This document shows, piece after piece, positions 27,162 through 37,588 of a DNA stretch of 55,726 nucleotides. The first letter of the stretch is position 1; each line of letters begins with the position of its first letter. The stretch comes from Rubrivivax sp. (lineage in GTDB: Bacteria; Pseudomonadota; Gammaproteobacteria; Burkholderiales; Burkholderiaceae_C), in the NCBI GenBank assembly GCA_021300575.1, contig JAJTDM010000029.1:1-55726 (forward strand), written 5' to 3'. The translations under genes and the position numbers were made by a program. The notes beneath the pieces were generated by a model that was not told where the DNA came from, searched no databases, and worked only from the letters and a program-made list of their open reading frames with translations.

Positions 27162-28037
27162 TCAGACCTTCTTGCGAAGCTTTTCGCCAAACAGGCCGTT
27201 GGGCCGCAGCATCAGCATCATCAACACGACCACGTAGGCCGCCACATCCTTGAAGCCGGCCGGCAGGTAAAAGCCCGACAGGGACTCCACCACGCCGATG
27301 ATGAGCCCGCCCACGATCGCGCCCGGAAGGCTGCCGAAGCCCCCCACCACTGCGGCCGGAAAGGCCTTCAGCCCGATGAAGCCCATGTTGGCGTGCACGA
27401 ACGTGATGGGGGCCAGGAGGATGCCTGCCACCGCCGCCACCGCCGCGGCCAGCGCCCACACCAGGCCGTTGATCTGCCTCACCGGGATGCCCATGTAGTA
27501 GGCCGCCAACTGGTTCTGGGAAGAGGCCTGCATGGCGATGCCCAGCTTGCTGTACCTGAACAGCGCAAACAGCGCACCGCACAGCAGCGCGGTCACGGCA
27601 ATGACCACGACCTGTTCGACGTTGATGACCAGCGCCCCGAATTTCCAGATCTGATCCTTGTAAGGAACGGGCAGCACATGGGTCTCGGTGCCGATTCCCG
27701 GCACCATGGTGATCAACCCGCGCAGAACATAGCCGATGCCGATGGTCAACATGACGATGGAGAACGCGGGCTGGCCCAGGATGGGGCGGATAACCGCCCG
27801 TTCGGCCAACAAGCCGAAGGCTGCCATGGCGGCAATGGACGCGATGACGGCCAGCCAGAAAGGGAAGCCCAGGAAAGTCATGCAGGCCAGGCCGGCAAAG
27901 GCGCCCAGCATCATCAGGTCGCCCTGGGCGAAGCTGACGGTCTCGGTCGCCTTGTAGATCAGCACGAACCCGAGCGCAATCAGGCCGTAGATACAGCCTT
28001 GGGCGATGCCGGCGATGAGCAGTTGCAACAGTTGCAA
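27162..28037 (-). CDS. livH: LivH-type ABC transporter permease
   Basis: 291 residues from a TTG start at 28035-28037, preceded by AAGGA. The open frame continues upstream to 28151, but those 38 residues (with WWNPAPGSDLSPG) do not resemble the family, whereas the TTG gives QLLQLLIAGIAQGCIYGLIA, the usual beginning. LIYKATETVSFAQGDLMMLG and LGIAMQASSQNQLAAYYMGI are typical. First gene of the five-gene operon. No periplasmic binding protein is adjacent; groES is transcribed the other way. Confidence 0.88.
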   Translation of the reverse strand: MQLLQLLIAGIAQGCIYGLIALGFVLIYKATETVSFAQGDLMMLGAFAGLACMTFLGFPFWLAVIASIAAMAAFGLLAERAVIRPILGQPAFSIVMLTIGIGYVLRGLITMVPGIGTETHVLPVPYKDQIWKFGALVINVEQVVVIAVTALLCGALFALFRYSKLGIAMQASSQNQLAAYYMGIPVRQINGLVWALAAAVAAVAGILLAPITFVHANMGFIGLKAFPAAVVGGFGSLPGAIVGGLIIGVVESLSGFYLPAGFKDVAAYVVVLMMLMLRPNGLFGEKLRKKV

Positions 28038-28169
28038 GCGCGGTTCCTTGTAGGCGGGAAACCCTGGAGACAGATCACTTCCGGGCGCCGGATTCCACCA
28101 CGCGCGCCCGGCAACGTCATGGGGGGTGACCCTGATGCCCCCAGATGACAAAAGGTTGAGCCTGCAGGT

Positions 28170-28198
28170 CTTGAACCCACCAAACCCACCCCTATAAT
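28170..28198 (+). promoter_or_regulatory. groES promoter with overlapping sigma-32 and sigma-70 patterns
   Basis: CTTGAA (28170-28175) is the sigma-32 -35 consensus and is followed after 13-14 bp by CCCCTATA. The same DNA reads TTGAAC (28171-28176), 16 bp, TATAAT (28193-28198) for sigma-70. The CIRCE operator begins 8 bp further on. Confidence 0.65.
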
Positions 28199-28205
28199 CA
28201 TTTTG

Positions 28206-28232
28206 CTAGCACTCACTCGATGCGAGTGCTAA
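28206..28232. promoter_or_regulatory. CIRCE operator (HrcA binding site)
   Basis: CTAGCACTC-N9-GAGTGCTAA, with arms TAGCACTC (28207-28214) and GAGTGCTA (28224-28231), matching the CIRCE consensus TTAGCACTC-N9-GAGTGCTAA except for one terminal base. It overlaps the start of groES transcription, where HrcA represses. hrcA itself is not in the window. The rest of 28038-28340 is leader DNA with an AAGGAG site before groES. Confidence 0.92.
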
Positions 28233-28340
28233 CGGCACCGGAAGGACCACAGTCGTGTAACCCGACCCGGCGCTCAGCCGATGTCAGCCAGAACTCTGGC
28301 CACTCCAACACATTCACCGCTTCCTCTTTAAGGAGAATTC

Positions 28341-28631
28341 ATGAAATTGCGTCCGTTGCACGATCGCGTGATCGTCAAGCGTCTCGAAAACGAAACCAAG
28401 ACCGCCTCTGGCATCGTCATCCCTGACAACGCCGCCGAGAAGCCCGATCAGGGCGAAGTGCTGGCCGTGGGTCCGGGCAAGCGCACCGACAAGGGTGATC
28501 TGATTGCCGTCGGCGTGGCCGTAGGCGACCGCGTGCTGTTCGGCAAGTACAGCGGCCAGACCGTCAAGGTCGATGGCGACGAACTGCTCGTGATGCGCGA
28601 AGAAGACCTCTTCGCCGTCGTCCAGAAGTAA
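28341..28631 (+). CDS. groS: Co-chaperonin GroES
   Basis: 96 residues. Begins [20 protein letters not shown], with the mobile loop [18 protein letters not shown] that contacts GroEL and the roof segment. Caps the GroEL cavity. Preceded by TTTAAGGAGAATTC and the CIRCE/promoter region; groEL follows 33 bp later. Confidence 0.99.
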   Translation: MKLRPLHDRVIVKRLENETKTASGIVIPDNAAEKPDQGEVLAVGPGKRTDKGDLIAVGVAVGDRVLFGKYSGQTVKVDGDELLVMREEDLFAVVQK

Positions 28632-28658
28632 TTTCTAGCGTGTTAAATTCGGAGATAA

Positions 28659-30311
<1,653 letters not shown>

Positions 30312-30336
30312 TCCGGGCTCACACCGCCTGACCATG

Positions 30337-30367
30337 AAGGCCCGCCCCGCAAGGGCGGGCCTTTTTC
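30337..30367 (+). terminator. Rho-independent terminator of groESL
   Basis: Stem AAGGCCCGCCC (30337-30347) with GGGCGGGCCTT (30353-30363), loop CGCAA, followed by a T-run (30362-30366). It lies 26 bp after the groEL stop. Confidence 0.92.
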
Positions 30368-30440
30368 TTGGCCGCATCGGCCGCCAAGACCGAACGATAA
30401 TCCGGCCCTGAATCGAACCGCCCCGTCCAGACCAGGCCTC

Positions 30441-32000
30441 ATGACCAGCAGCGCCGCACTCCAGAGCTTCGTCGAGGACGAGCTCAAGCGCATGCCTGCG
30501 CTGGCCCAGAAGGTGATGGACGACACCCTCATGGCGCTGTCCAACATGCCCATGACGTCCGAGGCGGCCGAACGCTTCAAGGCGGTGGACCTGACCATGA
30601 CCCTGCGGCCGCAGCGCCAGCGCGTAGCCGCCGCCTTCGTGGAGTCCCTGCAGGAGCAGGTCAGGCGCCTGATGAGCGGGGACCGCAGTGCCCTGCGCGA
30701 TCAGGCTTCGGGAGCCGGACCAGGCGCAGGCCCGCGAGGCCTGCAGCTGATGGATGAAGGCAAGGTCGCGTCGGAAGTGCTCATTGCCAAGTGCATCGAC
30801 CAGATCAAGGGGGCGGCGGAGTTCGAGTTCCGGGAGTTGACGGCCTTCGTCTGCGCGCTGGTCGGGGACATGCAGGTCAGCTCTGACCACAACCCTTTCC
30901 GGCCGGATGTGATGGCCCACGCGTTGTGGGTCGGGGCCCAGTGTTTGCCCGAGGACGGCGGTCTGCGGTCCCTGTTCATGAAGATGGCCAGCGGACCGCT
31001 GGCTCAGGAACTGCGGCAGGAGGTGGCGGCGGCCTGCGGCCGACTGGAAGACGCAGGCGTGCAACCGGCGATGTACAGCACCGTCATCGTGCCCTCGGGG
31101 GCGAAGGTGCCGGACAAGCCCTCAGCGTCGAATGCAGACACGAGCGCGGCGGCCTCCTCCACGGCCTTCGAATCAGGCACCAAGCCCGCCGATCTGCCCG
31201 CAGACCCGGACTACCTGGGCCTGCTGAGCAGGCTCTTCGACGTCATCCTGGCCGACCGACGCCTGGCTGCGGATGTCAAGTTCGCCATTTCTCGTCTGCA
31301 GGCACCCGCCCTGAAGCTGGCCCAGGTGGATGACACGCTGCTCGACACGCACGACCACGTGTTGTGGCTGCTGCTGGACCGCATGGCCTGGCAGGCAGAG
31401 GTGCTGCCGGAAGCCCCCCATCCCGTGCGCAGCGCGGTGATGCAAGCCATTTCCAACCTCATCAACCAGTTGACCGCTGGTTCCGCACAGGACGCCGGGG
31501 CCTACCAATGGACGCTGAACAGCCTGATGACGTCGGAGCGCCAGCGCTTCGACCAACGGCGCCAGCGACTGGCATCGGTCATCAACGAACTGGAGGCACT
31601 GGCGCTGCAGTCCACCCAGCCCACGGAGTTGGCAGGCACCACTATCCAGGCCGTGGACTCTGGGCACATGGACACCGTGCCTTCACAGCTTCTGGACATG
31701 CCGTCCGCGCCCGAGAGTCGGACCGCGGACAAGCGTTGGATGGTCTCCCTGCGTCCCGGTCATGTGGCGCGCATCTACCTTTCCGGGCAATGGGTCAACG
31801 CCCAGCTCGTGTGGGTGGATCCCCGCCAGGATGTCTTCCTTTGGGCGGACTGCCGCTCGGATGCGGTGCGGCCCATCAAGCGCCAGGCGCTGGCACTGCT
31901 GCAATCGGAATCACTGGCCATGGCCCATGAGCCACGCTGCCTCGTACGCGCCGCCGCCCGCATGGTGGCGGTACAGATCTCGCGCAACCGTCCGGCTTGA
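30441..32000 (+). CDS. DUF1631-family protein
   Basis: 519 residues, shorter than the 700 or more usual for the family. The core motif ISRLQAPALKLAQVDDTLLDTHDHVLWLLLDRMA (about residues 280-312, shown here only as the landmark) resembles the RLQ-P-LK-A--D...HP-R-LLD pattern of DUF1631 proteins, which are found in Pseudomonas and Burkholderiales and sometimes annotated as thymidine phosphorylase without evidence. A low-complexity Ser/Ala linker lies near 222-240. The C-terminal about 90 residues (KRWMVSLRPGHVARIYLSG...WVDPRQDVFLWADCRS) look like a PilZ-like or DUF1631-tail beta domain. No enzyme motif is seen. It stands alone between groEL and a convergent hydrolase. Confidence 0.75.
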   Translation: MTSSAALQSFVEDELKRMPALAQKVMDDTLMALSNMPMTSEAAERFKAVDLTMTLRPQRQRVAAAFVESLQEQVRRLMSGDRSALRDQASGAGPGAGPRGLQLMDEGKVASEVLIAKCIDQIKGAAEFEFRELTAFVCALVGDMQVSSDHNPFRPDVMAHALWVGAQCLPEDGGLRSLFMKMASGPLAQELRQEVAAACGRLEDAGVQPAMYSTVIVPSGAKVPDKPSASNADTSAAASSTAFESGTKPADLPADPDYLGLLSRLFDVILADRRLAADVKFAISRLQAPALKLAQVDDTLLDTHDHVLWLLLDRMAWQAEVLPEAPHPVRSAVMQAISNLINQLTAGSAQDAGAYQWTLNSLMTSERQRFDQRRQRLASVINELEALALQSTQPTELAGTTIQAVDSGHMDTVPSQLLDMPSAPESRTADKRWMVSLRPGHVARIYLSGQWVNAQLVWVDPRQDVFLWADCRSDAVRPIKRQALALLQSESLAMAHEPRCLVRAAARMVAVQISRNRPA

Positions 32001-32008
32001 CCGCTCAG

Positions 32009-32031
32009 GCCCGGCGGCGTGGTCGCCGGGC
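32009..32031. terminator. Possible bidirectional terminator hairpin
   Basis: Perfect 8-bp stem GCCCGGCG (32009-32016) and CGCCGGGC (32024-32031) with a 7-base loop, between the convergent DUF1631 and hydrolase genes. No T-run follows on either strand, so termination is uncertain. Confidence 0.4.
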
Positions 32032-32073
32032 TGTGCACGGTCGGGGGCACATGCCCTGAAGCGCCACAGGCTC

Positions 32074-32967
32074 TCAGCCTGCGGCGAGGTTGCGCCGGAT
32101 TTCCTCGACCACCCGCTCGGGCTGCTCGTGCACGATCCAATGGCTGGCCTGCGGCACCCGCGTCAGGCGCAGGTCTGGCACCCAGCGGTCCAGACCATCG
32201 AGCAAGCAGCGCAGCAATGCGTGATCGCCCTCACCCCACAGGACGGCCGTGGGCACGCGCGAGGTGACCAGCGCTTCGGGCAACTGCACGGCCTGCAGCG
32301 CCTGGGCCACGCGTGGATCGGACGGCGCGGGAGGCCTCAGCGGCGAGGCCCGGTAGAAGTTGAGCCCCCCCGTCAGGCCCATGCTCCAGACCTCACGGTA
32401 GCGTGCCCGCAGGTCATCGTTCAGCCAGGTCTTGCCGCCCATCCGCTCGAAGAAGGGCCATAAGCGGGCGAAGTCGTTCTCGGTGAGCAGGGCTTCGGCA
32501 TCAGGCCTGCACAGGAAGTTCATGTAGGCGCTGGCAGCCTGTTGGGCGGGATTGGCCCGCAGTTCGCGCAGGAAGGTGGCGGGATGCGGCGAATTGATGA
32601 TGAGCAGGCGCTTCATCAACTCCGGACGCATCGCGGCCAGGTTCCAGGCCAGAGCACCGCCCCAATCGTGAGCGACCAGCAGGTCCACCGGCCCGCCTGA
32701 GTGTGCGATCAGCGCCTCGATGTCCTGCATCAGGTGGCGCGCCCGATAGGCCTCCACCTCGGCAGGCGACGAGGACTTCTCGAAGCCGCGCAGGTTGGGT
32801 GCCAGGCAGCGTGCGTGCGGTGCCAGGGCCTGCATCACGCCGTCCCAGGCGAACGCCGCCTCCGGGAAACCGTGCAACAGCAGGACGCGTGGCGCGTGTG
32901 CCGTCCCAGCCGCACGGCAGGACAGCGTGATGCCGTGGGGCAAGGTGGCCTGGTAGGTCTGGATCAT
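32074..32967 (-). CDS. Alpha/beta-hydrolase (epoxide hydrolase/haloalkane dehalogenase-like)
   Basis: 297 residues. The oxyanion HGFP (LLLHGFPEAAFAWDGV), the nucleophile elbow VAHDWGGALAW with Asp as nucleophile, the acid region LWGEGDHALL and the catalytic His in ASHWIVHEQPE give the Asp-based triad of epoxide hydrolases and haloalkane or fluoroacetate dehalogenases. The substrate cannot be fixed. A cap domain lies at about 140-215. ATG 32967 overlaps the engB stop (ATGA); three upstream codons are not used. Confidence 0.85.
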   Translation of the reverse strand: MIQTYQATLPHGITLSCRAAGTAHAPRVLLLHGFPEAAFAWDGVMQALAPHARCLAPNLRGFEKSSSPAEVEAYRARHLMQDIEALIAHSGGPVDLLVAHDWGGALAWNLAAMRPELMKRLLIINSPHPATFLRELRANPAQQAASAYMNFLCRPDAEALLTENDFARLWPFFERMGGKTWLNDDLRARYREVWSMGLTGGLNFYRASPLRPPAPSDPRVAQALQAVQLPEALVTSRVPTAVLWGEGDHALLRCLLDGLDRWVPDLRLTRVPQASHWIVHEQPERVVEEIRRNLAAG

Positions 32968-33638
32968 GGCACCCACGCCTTCAGGGTCTGGGCCACGTCG
33001 CCCACGCCCTGGCGCGACAGCGAGGAAAACAGGGCCACGCCCACGTCGGCCGGCTCGTGGGCCAGTTCGCCCAACACTTCCTGTGCCGTGTGCAGCGCAC
33101 GCTGGGCCTCGGCACGGCTGAGCTTGTCCGCCTTGGTCAGCAACGCCAGCAACCGCACCTCGCCCGTGGCCACCCGCGGAGTGATGAAATCCAGCAGTTG
33201 CCGGTCCAGGTCGGTGAAACCCAGGCGCGAGTCCACCATGAGCACCACCCCGCTGAGGCTGCGCCGCAGTTCCAGGTAACGCGCCATCACCTCCTGCCAG
33301 CGCAACTTGGCCGCCCGCTCCACGGCGGCGTAGCCGTAGCCCGGCAGGTCAGCAAACAAGGCGTTGGGGGCGCCCTTCGGACCCACCTCGAACAGATTGA
33401 TGTGCTGGGTACGGCCGGGGGTGCGCGAGGCGAAGGCCAGACGCTTCTGCTGCGCGAGCATGTTGATGGCTGTGGACTTGCCCGCGTTGGAGCGCCCCAC
33501 GAAGGCGATTTCCGCAAGCTCCGTGGCGGGCAATTGGTCCAGCTGGCTGGCCGTGGTGAGAAACCGCGCCGTGTGCGTCCAGGCCAGCGCGGCCTTGTGC
33601 AAGGCTGCTGGCGAGACTTCCGGTAAGACTGCGTTCAT
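32964..33638 (-). CDS. engB: Ribosome-biogenesis GTPase EngB (YsxC/YihA)
   Basis: 224 residues. G1 AFVGRSNAGKSTAINML, the G2 region ASRTPGRTQHINLFE, G3 LFADLPGYGYA, G4 LLTKADKLSR and G5-like ALFSSLSRQG. An essential GTPase of 50S assembly. ATG 33638 is the family start; the open frame upstream covers the promoter of the divergent cytochrome gene. The pairing of engB with a divergent c4 cytochrome is conserved in betaproteobacteria. Confidence 0.96.
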   Translation of the reverse strand: MNAVLPEVSPAALHKAALAWTHTARFLTTASQLDQLPATELAEIAFVGRSNAGKSTAINMLAQQKRLAFASRTPGRTQHINLFEVGPKGAPNALFADLPGYGYAAVERAAKLRWQEVMARYLELRRSLSGVVLMVDSRLGFTDLDRQLLDFITPRVATGEVRLLALLTKADKLSRAEAQRALHTAQEVLGELAHEPADVGVALFSSLSRQGVGDVAQTLKAWVP

Positions 33639-33813
33639 GGGCCATTGTAAAATCTTGAGGTTTTGGATGGACGTGCCGCCGACTGACGCCGTGCAAGCCC
33701 TGTTGAGGGGTGCCTGCCGGCCCGGGCGGTCCGTGCGATCCGCACCCCCGCAAGCACACGCAAGCACACACAAGCATCCGCAAGAAGGCGCAACCCGCGC
33801 GAGGCCCTTTCAC

Positions 33814-34440
33814 ATGAAGCCCGTCCAAGCCCTGATCCTCTCGGCCCTGCTGAGCGCCACCGCCTTCGGCTCGGCCCAGGCCGCCGAGACCAAGCCCGCC
33901 TTCAAGGCTGACCCCGCCAAGGGCCAGGCCCTGGCCCAGGTCTGCGCCGCCTGCCACACGGCAGATGGCAGCCGCGGCTCGCCGGCCAACCCCATCCTGC
34001 AAGGGCAGCACCCCGAATACCTCGTCAAGCAACTGCAGGAGTTCAAGTCGGGCAAGCGCAACAACGCGATCATGAAGGGCTTTGCGGCCAACCTCAGTGA
34101 TGAGGACATGAAACACATTGCCGCGTTCTATGCCGGCAAGAGTGCCAAGCCGGGTGCGGCCAAGAACAAGGACACCATCCGCCTCGGCGAAAAGATCTAC
34201 CGCGGCGGCATCACGGCCAAGGGCGTGCCTTCCTGCGCGGGCTGCCACGGCCCCACGGGCGCCGGCATCCCGGCTCAGTATCCGCGCCTGGGTGGTCAGC
34301 ACGCCGATTACACCGAGAGCCAGATGAACGGCTTCCGCGCCGGTACCCGCGCCAACAACGCGCAGATGATGACGATCGCCGGCAAGCTGAACGACCTCGA
34401 GATCAAGGCCGTGTCGGACTACATCGCCGGCCTGCGCTGA
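33814..34440 (+). CDS. Diheme cytochrome c4-type
   Basis: 208 residues. Signal peptide 1-23 (cleaved after AQA) sends it to the periplasm. Two heme-binding sites, CAACH (C44-H48) and CAGCH (C141-H145), stand in two homologous halves, each with a downstream methionine ligand (IMKGFAANLSDEDM; MMTIAGKLNDLEI). Cytochromes c4 pass electrons to terminal oxidases, and here possibly also to a photosynthetic reaction centre (inference from bchID). The 5' leader (about 33749-33785) has CAAGCACA-type tandem repeats. A small stem GGCCCG-N5-CGGGCC follows at 34455-34471. Confidence 0.92.
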   Translation: MKPVQALILSALLSATAFGSAQAAETKPAFKADPAKGQALAQVCAACHTADGSRGSPANPILQGQHPEYLVKQLQEFKSGKRNNAIMKGFAANLSDEDMKHIAAFYAGKSAKPGAAKNKDTIRLGEKIYRGGITAKGVPSCAGCHGPTGAGIPAQYPRLGGQHADYTESQMNGFRAGTRANNAQMMTIAGKLNDLEIKAVSDYIAGLR

Positions 34441-34689
34441 CCAGCCGCTGCAGGGGCCCGGTCATCGGGCCAACCACCACACACTGAGCCGGTCCATGAT
34501 CGGCTCTTTGCATTCCTGTGCGCCGCCTGCGGACCGCAGGTCACTGCCGAGCCGCGGAAACTGCGGCACTGCGGGCCTCCTGCGCAGCTCCAGCCAAAGC
34601 CCGTCCACTCCCGCCTGCCGTCCAGATGGCGTAAGGTGCGGACTTCAGCCGCCGCTACGGCGGCGCGACGTCCATCGCGAGGCACTCCC

Positions 34690-35682
34690 ATGCACTTCCA
34701 TCCCGACCGTGGCTTCCACCACCCCACCCCATCGGAGATCACACCGCGCATCGCCTACGAGACGCGGCGTGAATGGCTGAAGGCCCTGGCGCTTGGAGCC
34801 GTGGGCACAGGCCTGGGCCATTGGGCGGCGCGCGACGCGCTGGCCTCCACCACGGCGCCCGGCAAGCTGCCCCCGCTGCCCGGTGCGCGCAGCACCGTGG
34901 CCGGCGCGGTGACGATGGAAAAGCTCACCGCCTACAAGGACGCCTCCACCTACAACAACTTCTACGAGTTCGGCACCGACAAGAGCGACCCGGCACGCAA
35001 CGCCCACACCCTCAAGACCCGGCCCTGGACCGTGGCCATCGAGGGCGAGGTCCGCAAACCGGGCACCTTCGACATCGAGTCGCTGCTGAAGCTGGCGCCC
35101 ATGGAAGAGCGCATCTACCGCATGCGCTGCGTGGAGGGCTGGTCCATGGTGATTCCTTGGGTGGGTTGGTCGTTGTCGGAACTGATCAAGCGCGTGGAAC
35201 CCACGGGCAACGCCAAGTTCGTCCAGTTCGTCACTCTGGCAGATGCCTCACAGATGCCGGGCCTGCGTTCCTCGGTGCTGGAGTGGCCCTACGTGGAAGG
35301 GCTGCGCATGGACGAGGCCCTGCATCCGCTGACCTTGATGGCCTTCGGCATGTACGGCGAGGTGTTGCCGAACCAGAACGGCGCCCCGCTGCGCCTGGTG
35401 GTGCCGTGGAAGTACGGCTTCAAGTCGAGCAAGTCCATCGTGCGCATCCGCTTCACCGAGAAGCAGCCGCGCACCAGCTGGGAGACAGCCGCCCCGCACG
35501 AGTACGGCTTCTACTCCAATGTGAACCCCAAGGTGGACCACGCCCGCTGGAGCCAGGCCACCGAGCGGCGCATCGGTGAGGACGGCCTGCTGACCAAGAA
35601 ACGCCCCACCCTGATGTTCAACGGCTACGAGGCTCAGGTGGGTCAGCTGTATGCCGGGATGGACCTGCGCAAGTTCCTTTGA
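34690..35682 (+). CDS. msrP: Methionine-sulfoxide reductase catalytic subunit MsrP (YedY)
   Basis: 330 residues. Periplasmic molybdopterin enzyme that repairs oxidised methionines. A twin-arginine signal ([16 protein letters not shown]26-R27) exports the folded protein. The molybdenum-ligand cysteine is in [15 protein letters not shown] (about residue 147); [14 protein letters not shown] and [20 protein letters not shown] are typical of YedY. ATG 34690 is preferred to an in-frame upstream ATG-like start. The 249 bp after the cytochrome gene holds no gene. msrQ follows 30 bp on. Confidence 0.96.
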   Translation: MHFHPDRGFHHPTPSEITPRIAYETRREWLKALALGAVGTGLGHWAARDALASTTAPGKLPPLPGARSTVAGAVTMEKLTAYKDASTYNNFYEFGTDKSDPARNAHTLKTRPWTVAIEGEVRKPGTFDIESLLKLAPMEERIYRMRCVEGWSMVIPWVGWSLSELIKRVEPTGNAKFVQFVTLADASQMPGLRSSVLEWPYVEGLRMDEALHPLTLMAFGMYGEVLPNQNGAPLRLVVPWKYGFKSSKSIVRIRFTEKQPRTSWETAAPHEYGFYSNVNPKVDHARWSQATERRIGEDGLLTKKRPTLMFNGYEAQVGQLYAGMDLRKFL

Positions 35683-35712
35683 GCGCCTGAGGCGGAGCAC
35701 CGCATCCCGGCC

Positions 35713-36342
35713 GTGAACCGCCTGCTGCTGCACCCCGCCTTCCGCCCAAGCGTCTTCCTGTTCGCGCTGGCGCCGTTCCTCTGGCTGACCTATGCGGCGC
35801 TGACGGACCCGTCCGGACTGCTGGGCGCCAACCCCGCCGAGACCTTGATCCGCGATACGGGTGAACTGGCGCTTCGCTTTCTCTGTGCCACGCTGGCCGT
35901 CACCCCACTGCGCTACTGGACGGGCTGGCACGCGCTGGCGCGATTCCGGCGCATGCTGGGGCTGTTCACCTTCTTCTACGCCACGCTGCACTTCCTTTGT
36001 TTCGCATGGCTGGACATGGGGCTGGACCTGCGCGCCATCGTCGCAGACATCGCCAAGCGGCCCTTCATCCTGGTGGGCACGGCGGCGCTGCTGGGCATGC
36101 TGCCGCTGGCGGCCACGTCTTTCAACCAGGCCATCAAGGCCCTGGGCGCACGGCGTTGGCAGGCCCTGCACCGGGCCGTCTACGGCGTGGCCGGGCTGGC
36201 GTTGCTGCACTTCTTCTGGATGCGCTCCGGCAAGAACGACTTCGGCGACGTGGCGGTCTACGGGGCCATCCTGGCCGTGCTGCTGGGCTGGCGGTTGTGG
36301 AGGAAGCTGCACGCGCAGCACAAGCTCGCCGACAAGAAATAG
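35713..36342 (+). CDS. msrQ: Heme-binding membrane subunit MsrQ (YedZ)
   Basis: 209 residues, GTG start, five to six membrane helices. Ferric-reductase-like b-type heme protein that brings quinol electrons to MsrP. Landmarks: ETLIRDTGELALRFLCATLAVTPLR (in pieces), FRRMLGLFTFFYATLHFLCF with a heme His, RWQALHRAVYGVAGLALLHFFWM with further His residues. Directly downstream of msrP. Confidence 0.95.
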   Translation: MNRLLLHPAFRPSVFLFALAPFLWLTYAALTDPSGLLGANPAETLIRDTGELALRFLCATLAVTPLRYWTGWHALARFRRMLGLFTFFYATLHFLCFAWLDMGLDLRAIVADIAKRPFILVGTAALLGMLPLAATSFNQAIKALGARRWQALHRAVYGVAGLALLHFFWMRSGKNDFGDVAVYGAILAVLLGWRLWRKLHAQHKLADKK

Positions 36343-36476
36343 CCCTGGCGCGCGACGGGAACTGTTTCAGGGTAAGTGAGAAGTCCGGGGCACCCGGGCA
36401 ACGGCTACGATCGCGCCTCCGGGCGCAAGCCACTGCTGCAGCGCCGCCCACCTTCCCTATTTCTTTCGAGGATGCC

Positions 36477-37487
36477 ATGCTGAAGTTCAAGACCCTCACC
36501 GCTGTCGCCGCGCTGGGCCTGTCGACCGCCGCTTCTGCTCAGGTGGTCCTGGCCACGTCCACCTGGGTGCCGCCCACGCACCTGCTGTCGATGTCCCAGG
36601 CCGGCTGGTGCGCCGACGTGGCCAAGGCCACACAGGACCGTGTGAAGTGCAACATCCTGCCCAAGCCGGTGTCACCGCCCGCAGGCACCTTCGATGCCAT
36701 CCGTGACGGCCAGGCCGACCTCTCCTTTAGCGTGCACGGCTACACGCCGGGCCGCTACGTCATGACCGGGCTGGCCGAATTCCCCTTCCTGGGTGATTCC
36801 GCCGTGGCCACCAGCGTGGCCTACGAGCGCATGTACCGCAAGCACCTGGTGCAGTTCAACGAGCACAAGGGTCTGAAGGTGCTGACCGTGTTCACGCACG
36901 GCCCAGGCATCATCTTCAACAACAAGAAGCCCGTGAAGTCACTGGCCGACATGGAAGGCATCAAGTTCCGCGTGGGCGGCGGCATCGTCAACGAGATCGG
37001 CAAGGCCATCGGCGCCAACATGACGCTGCGCCCCGCCAGCCAGGCCTACGAGATGCTGTCCTCGGGCGTGATGGACGGCAACTGGTTCCCTGACGAATCG
37101 GTCGTGTCCTTCAAGCTGGAGAAGCTGACCAAGCACCGCACCGCCCTGCCCGGCGGCGCCTACAACACCAGCTTCGCCTTCGTGATGAACGAGGCCACCT
37201 GGAACAAGATCTCCAAGGCCGACCAGGACGCGATCGAGAAGCTGTCAGGCGAAGCCGCCGCGCGCCGCTTCGGCATGTCCTGGGACGACGTCGATGCCAA
37301 GAGCCGCGACGTCCAGAGACAGAACGGCGTGACCTTCGACAACGCTGATGCCAAGTTCGTCGCTGACTACAAGGCCAAGACCGCGCCTCTGGAGGCCGAC
37401 TGGATCAAGAAGGCCGAGGAAAAGGGCTTGAAGAACGCGGCAGCGGTGCTGACCGAGTTCCGCGCCGAGATCGCCAAGATCAAGTAA
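36477..37487 (+). CDS. TRAP transporter substrate-binding protein (DctP family)
   Basis: 336 residues. Signal peptide MLKFKTLTAVAALGLSTAAS with cleavage after ASA. The DctP fold is seen in FDAIRDGQADLSFSVHGYTPGRY, GIKFRVGGGIVNEIGKAIGA (with the substrate-binding Arg in KFRVGG), ASQAYEMLSSGVMDGNWFP and the C-terminal helices. It delivers a small carboxylate to the DctQM carrier. ATG 36477 begins the signal peptide. Substrate unknown; the nearby sugar-acid-type enzymes are suggestive but separated by uvrA. Confidence 0.92.
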   Translation: MLKFKTLTAVAALGLSTAASAQVVLATSTWVPPTHLLSMSQAGWCADVAKATQDRVKCNILPKPVSPPAGTFDAIRDGQADLSFSVHGYTPGRYVMTGLAEFPFLGDSAVATSVAYERMYRKHLVQFNEHKGLKVLTVFTHGPGIIFNNKKPVKSLADMEGIKFRVGGGIVNEIGKAIGANMTLRPASQAYEMLSSGVMDGNWFPDESVVSFKLEKLTKHRTALPGGAYNTSFAFVMNEATWNKISKADQDAIEKLSGEAAARRFGMSWDDVDAKSRDVQRQNGVTFDNADAKFVADYKAKTAPLEADWIKKAEEKGLKNAAAVLTEFRAEIAKIK

Positions 37488-37500
37488 GGCTGCCTGACTG

Positions 37501-37545
37501 CCAGGCCCGCGTGGGCGGCTGCCGCACTGCGGCGCCCACGCCTGG
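37501..37545 (+). terminator. Large stem-loop between binding protein and permease genes
   Basis: Nested inverted repeat: CCAGG (37501-37505) with CCTGG (37541-37545), and CGTGGGC (37510-37516) with GCCCACG (37534-37540), enclosing a TGCCGCACTGCGGC inner hairpin. There is no T-run. It probably protects the binding-protein mRNA or limits read-through, giving more binding protein than permease. Confidence 0.5.
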
Positions 37546-37588
37546 GGCATCCTGAGGCCCTGGACCGCGACCTCAAGGACTCGCAACC

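Noticed and set aside
28038..28151. An N-terminal extension of LivH by 38 codons
   Set aside because: The extension lacks family sequence; the TTG at 28035-28037 has an AAGGA site and gives the usual LivH beginning.
33749..33785. Tandem CAAGCACA-like repeats before the cytochrome gene
   Set aside because: Short and imperfect; no function can be argued beyond leader sequence.
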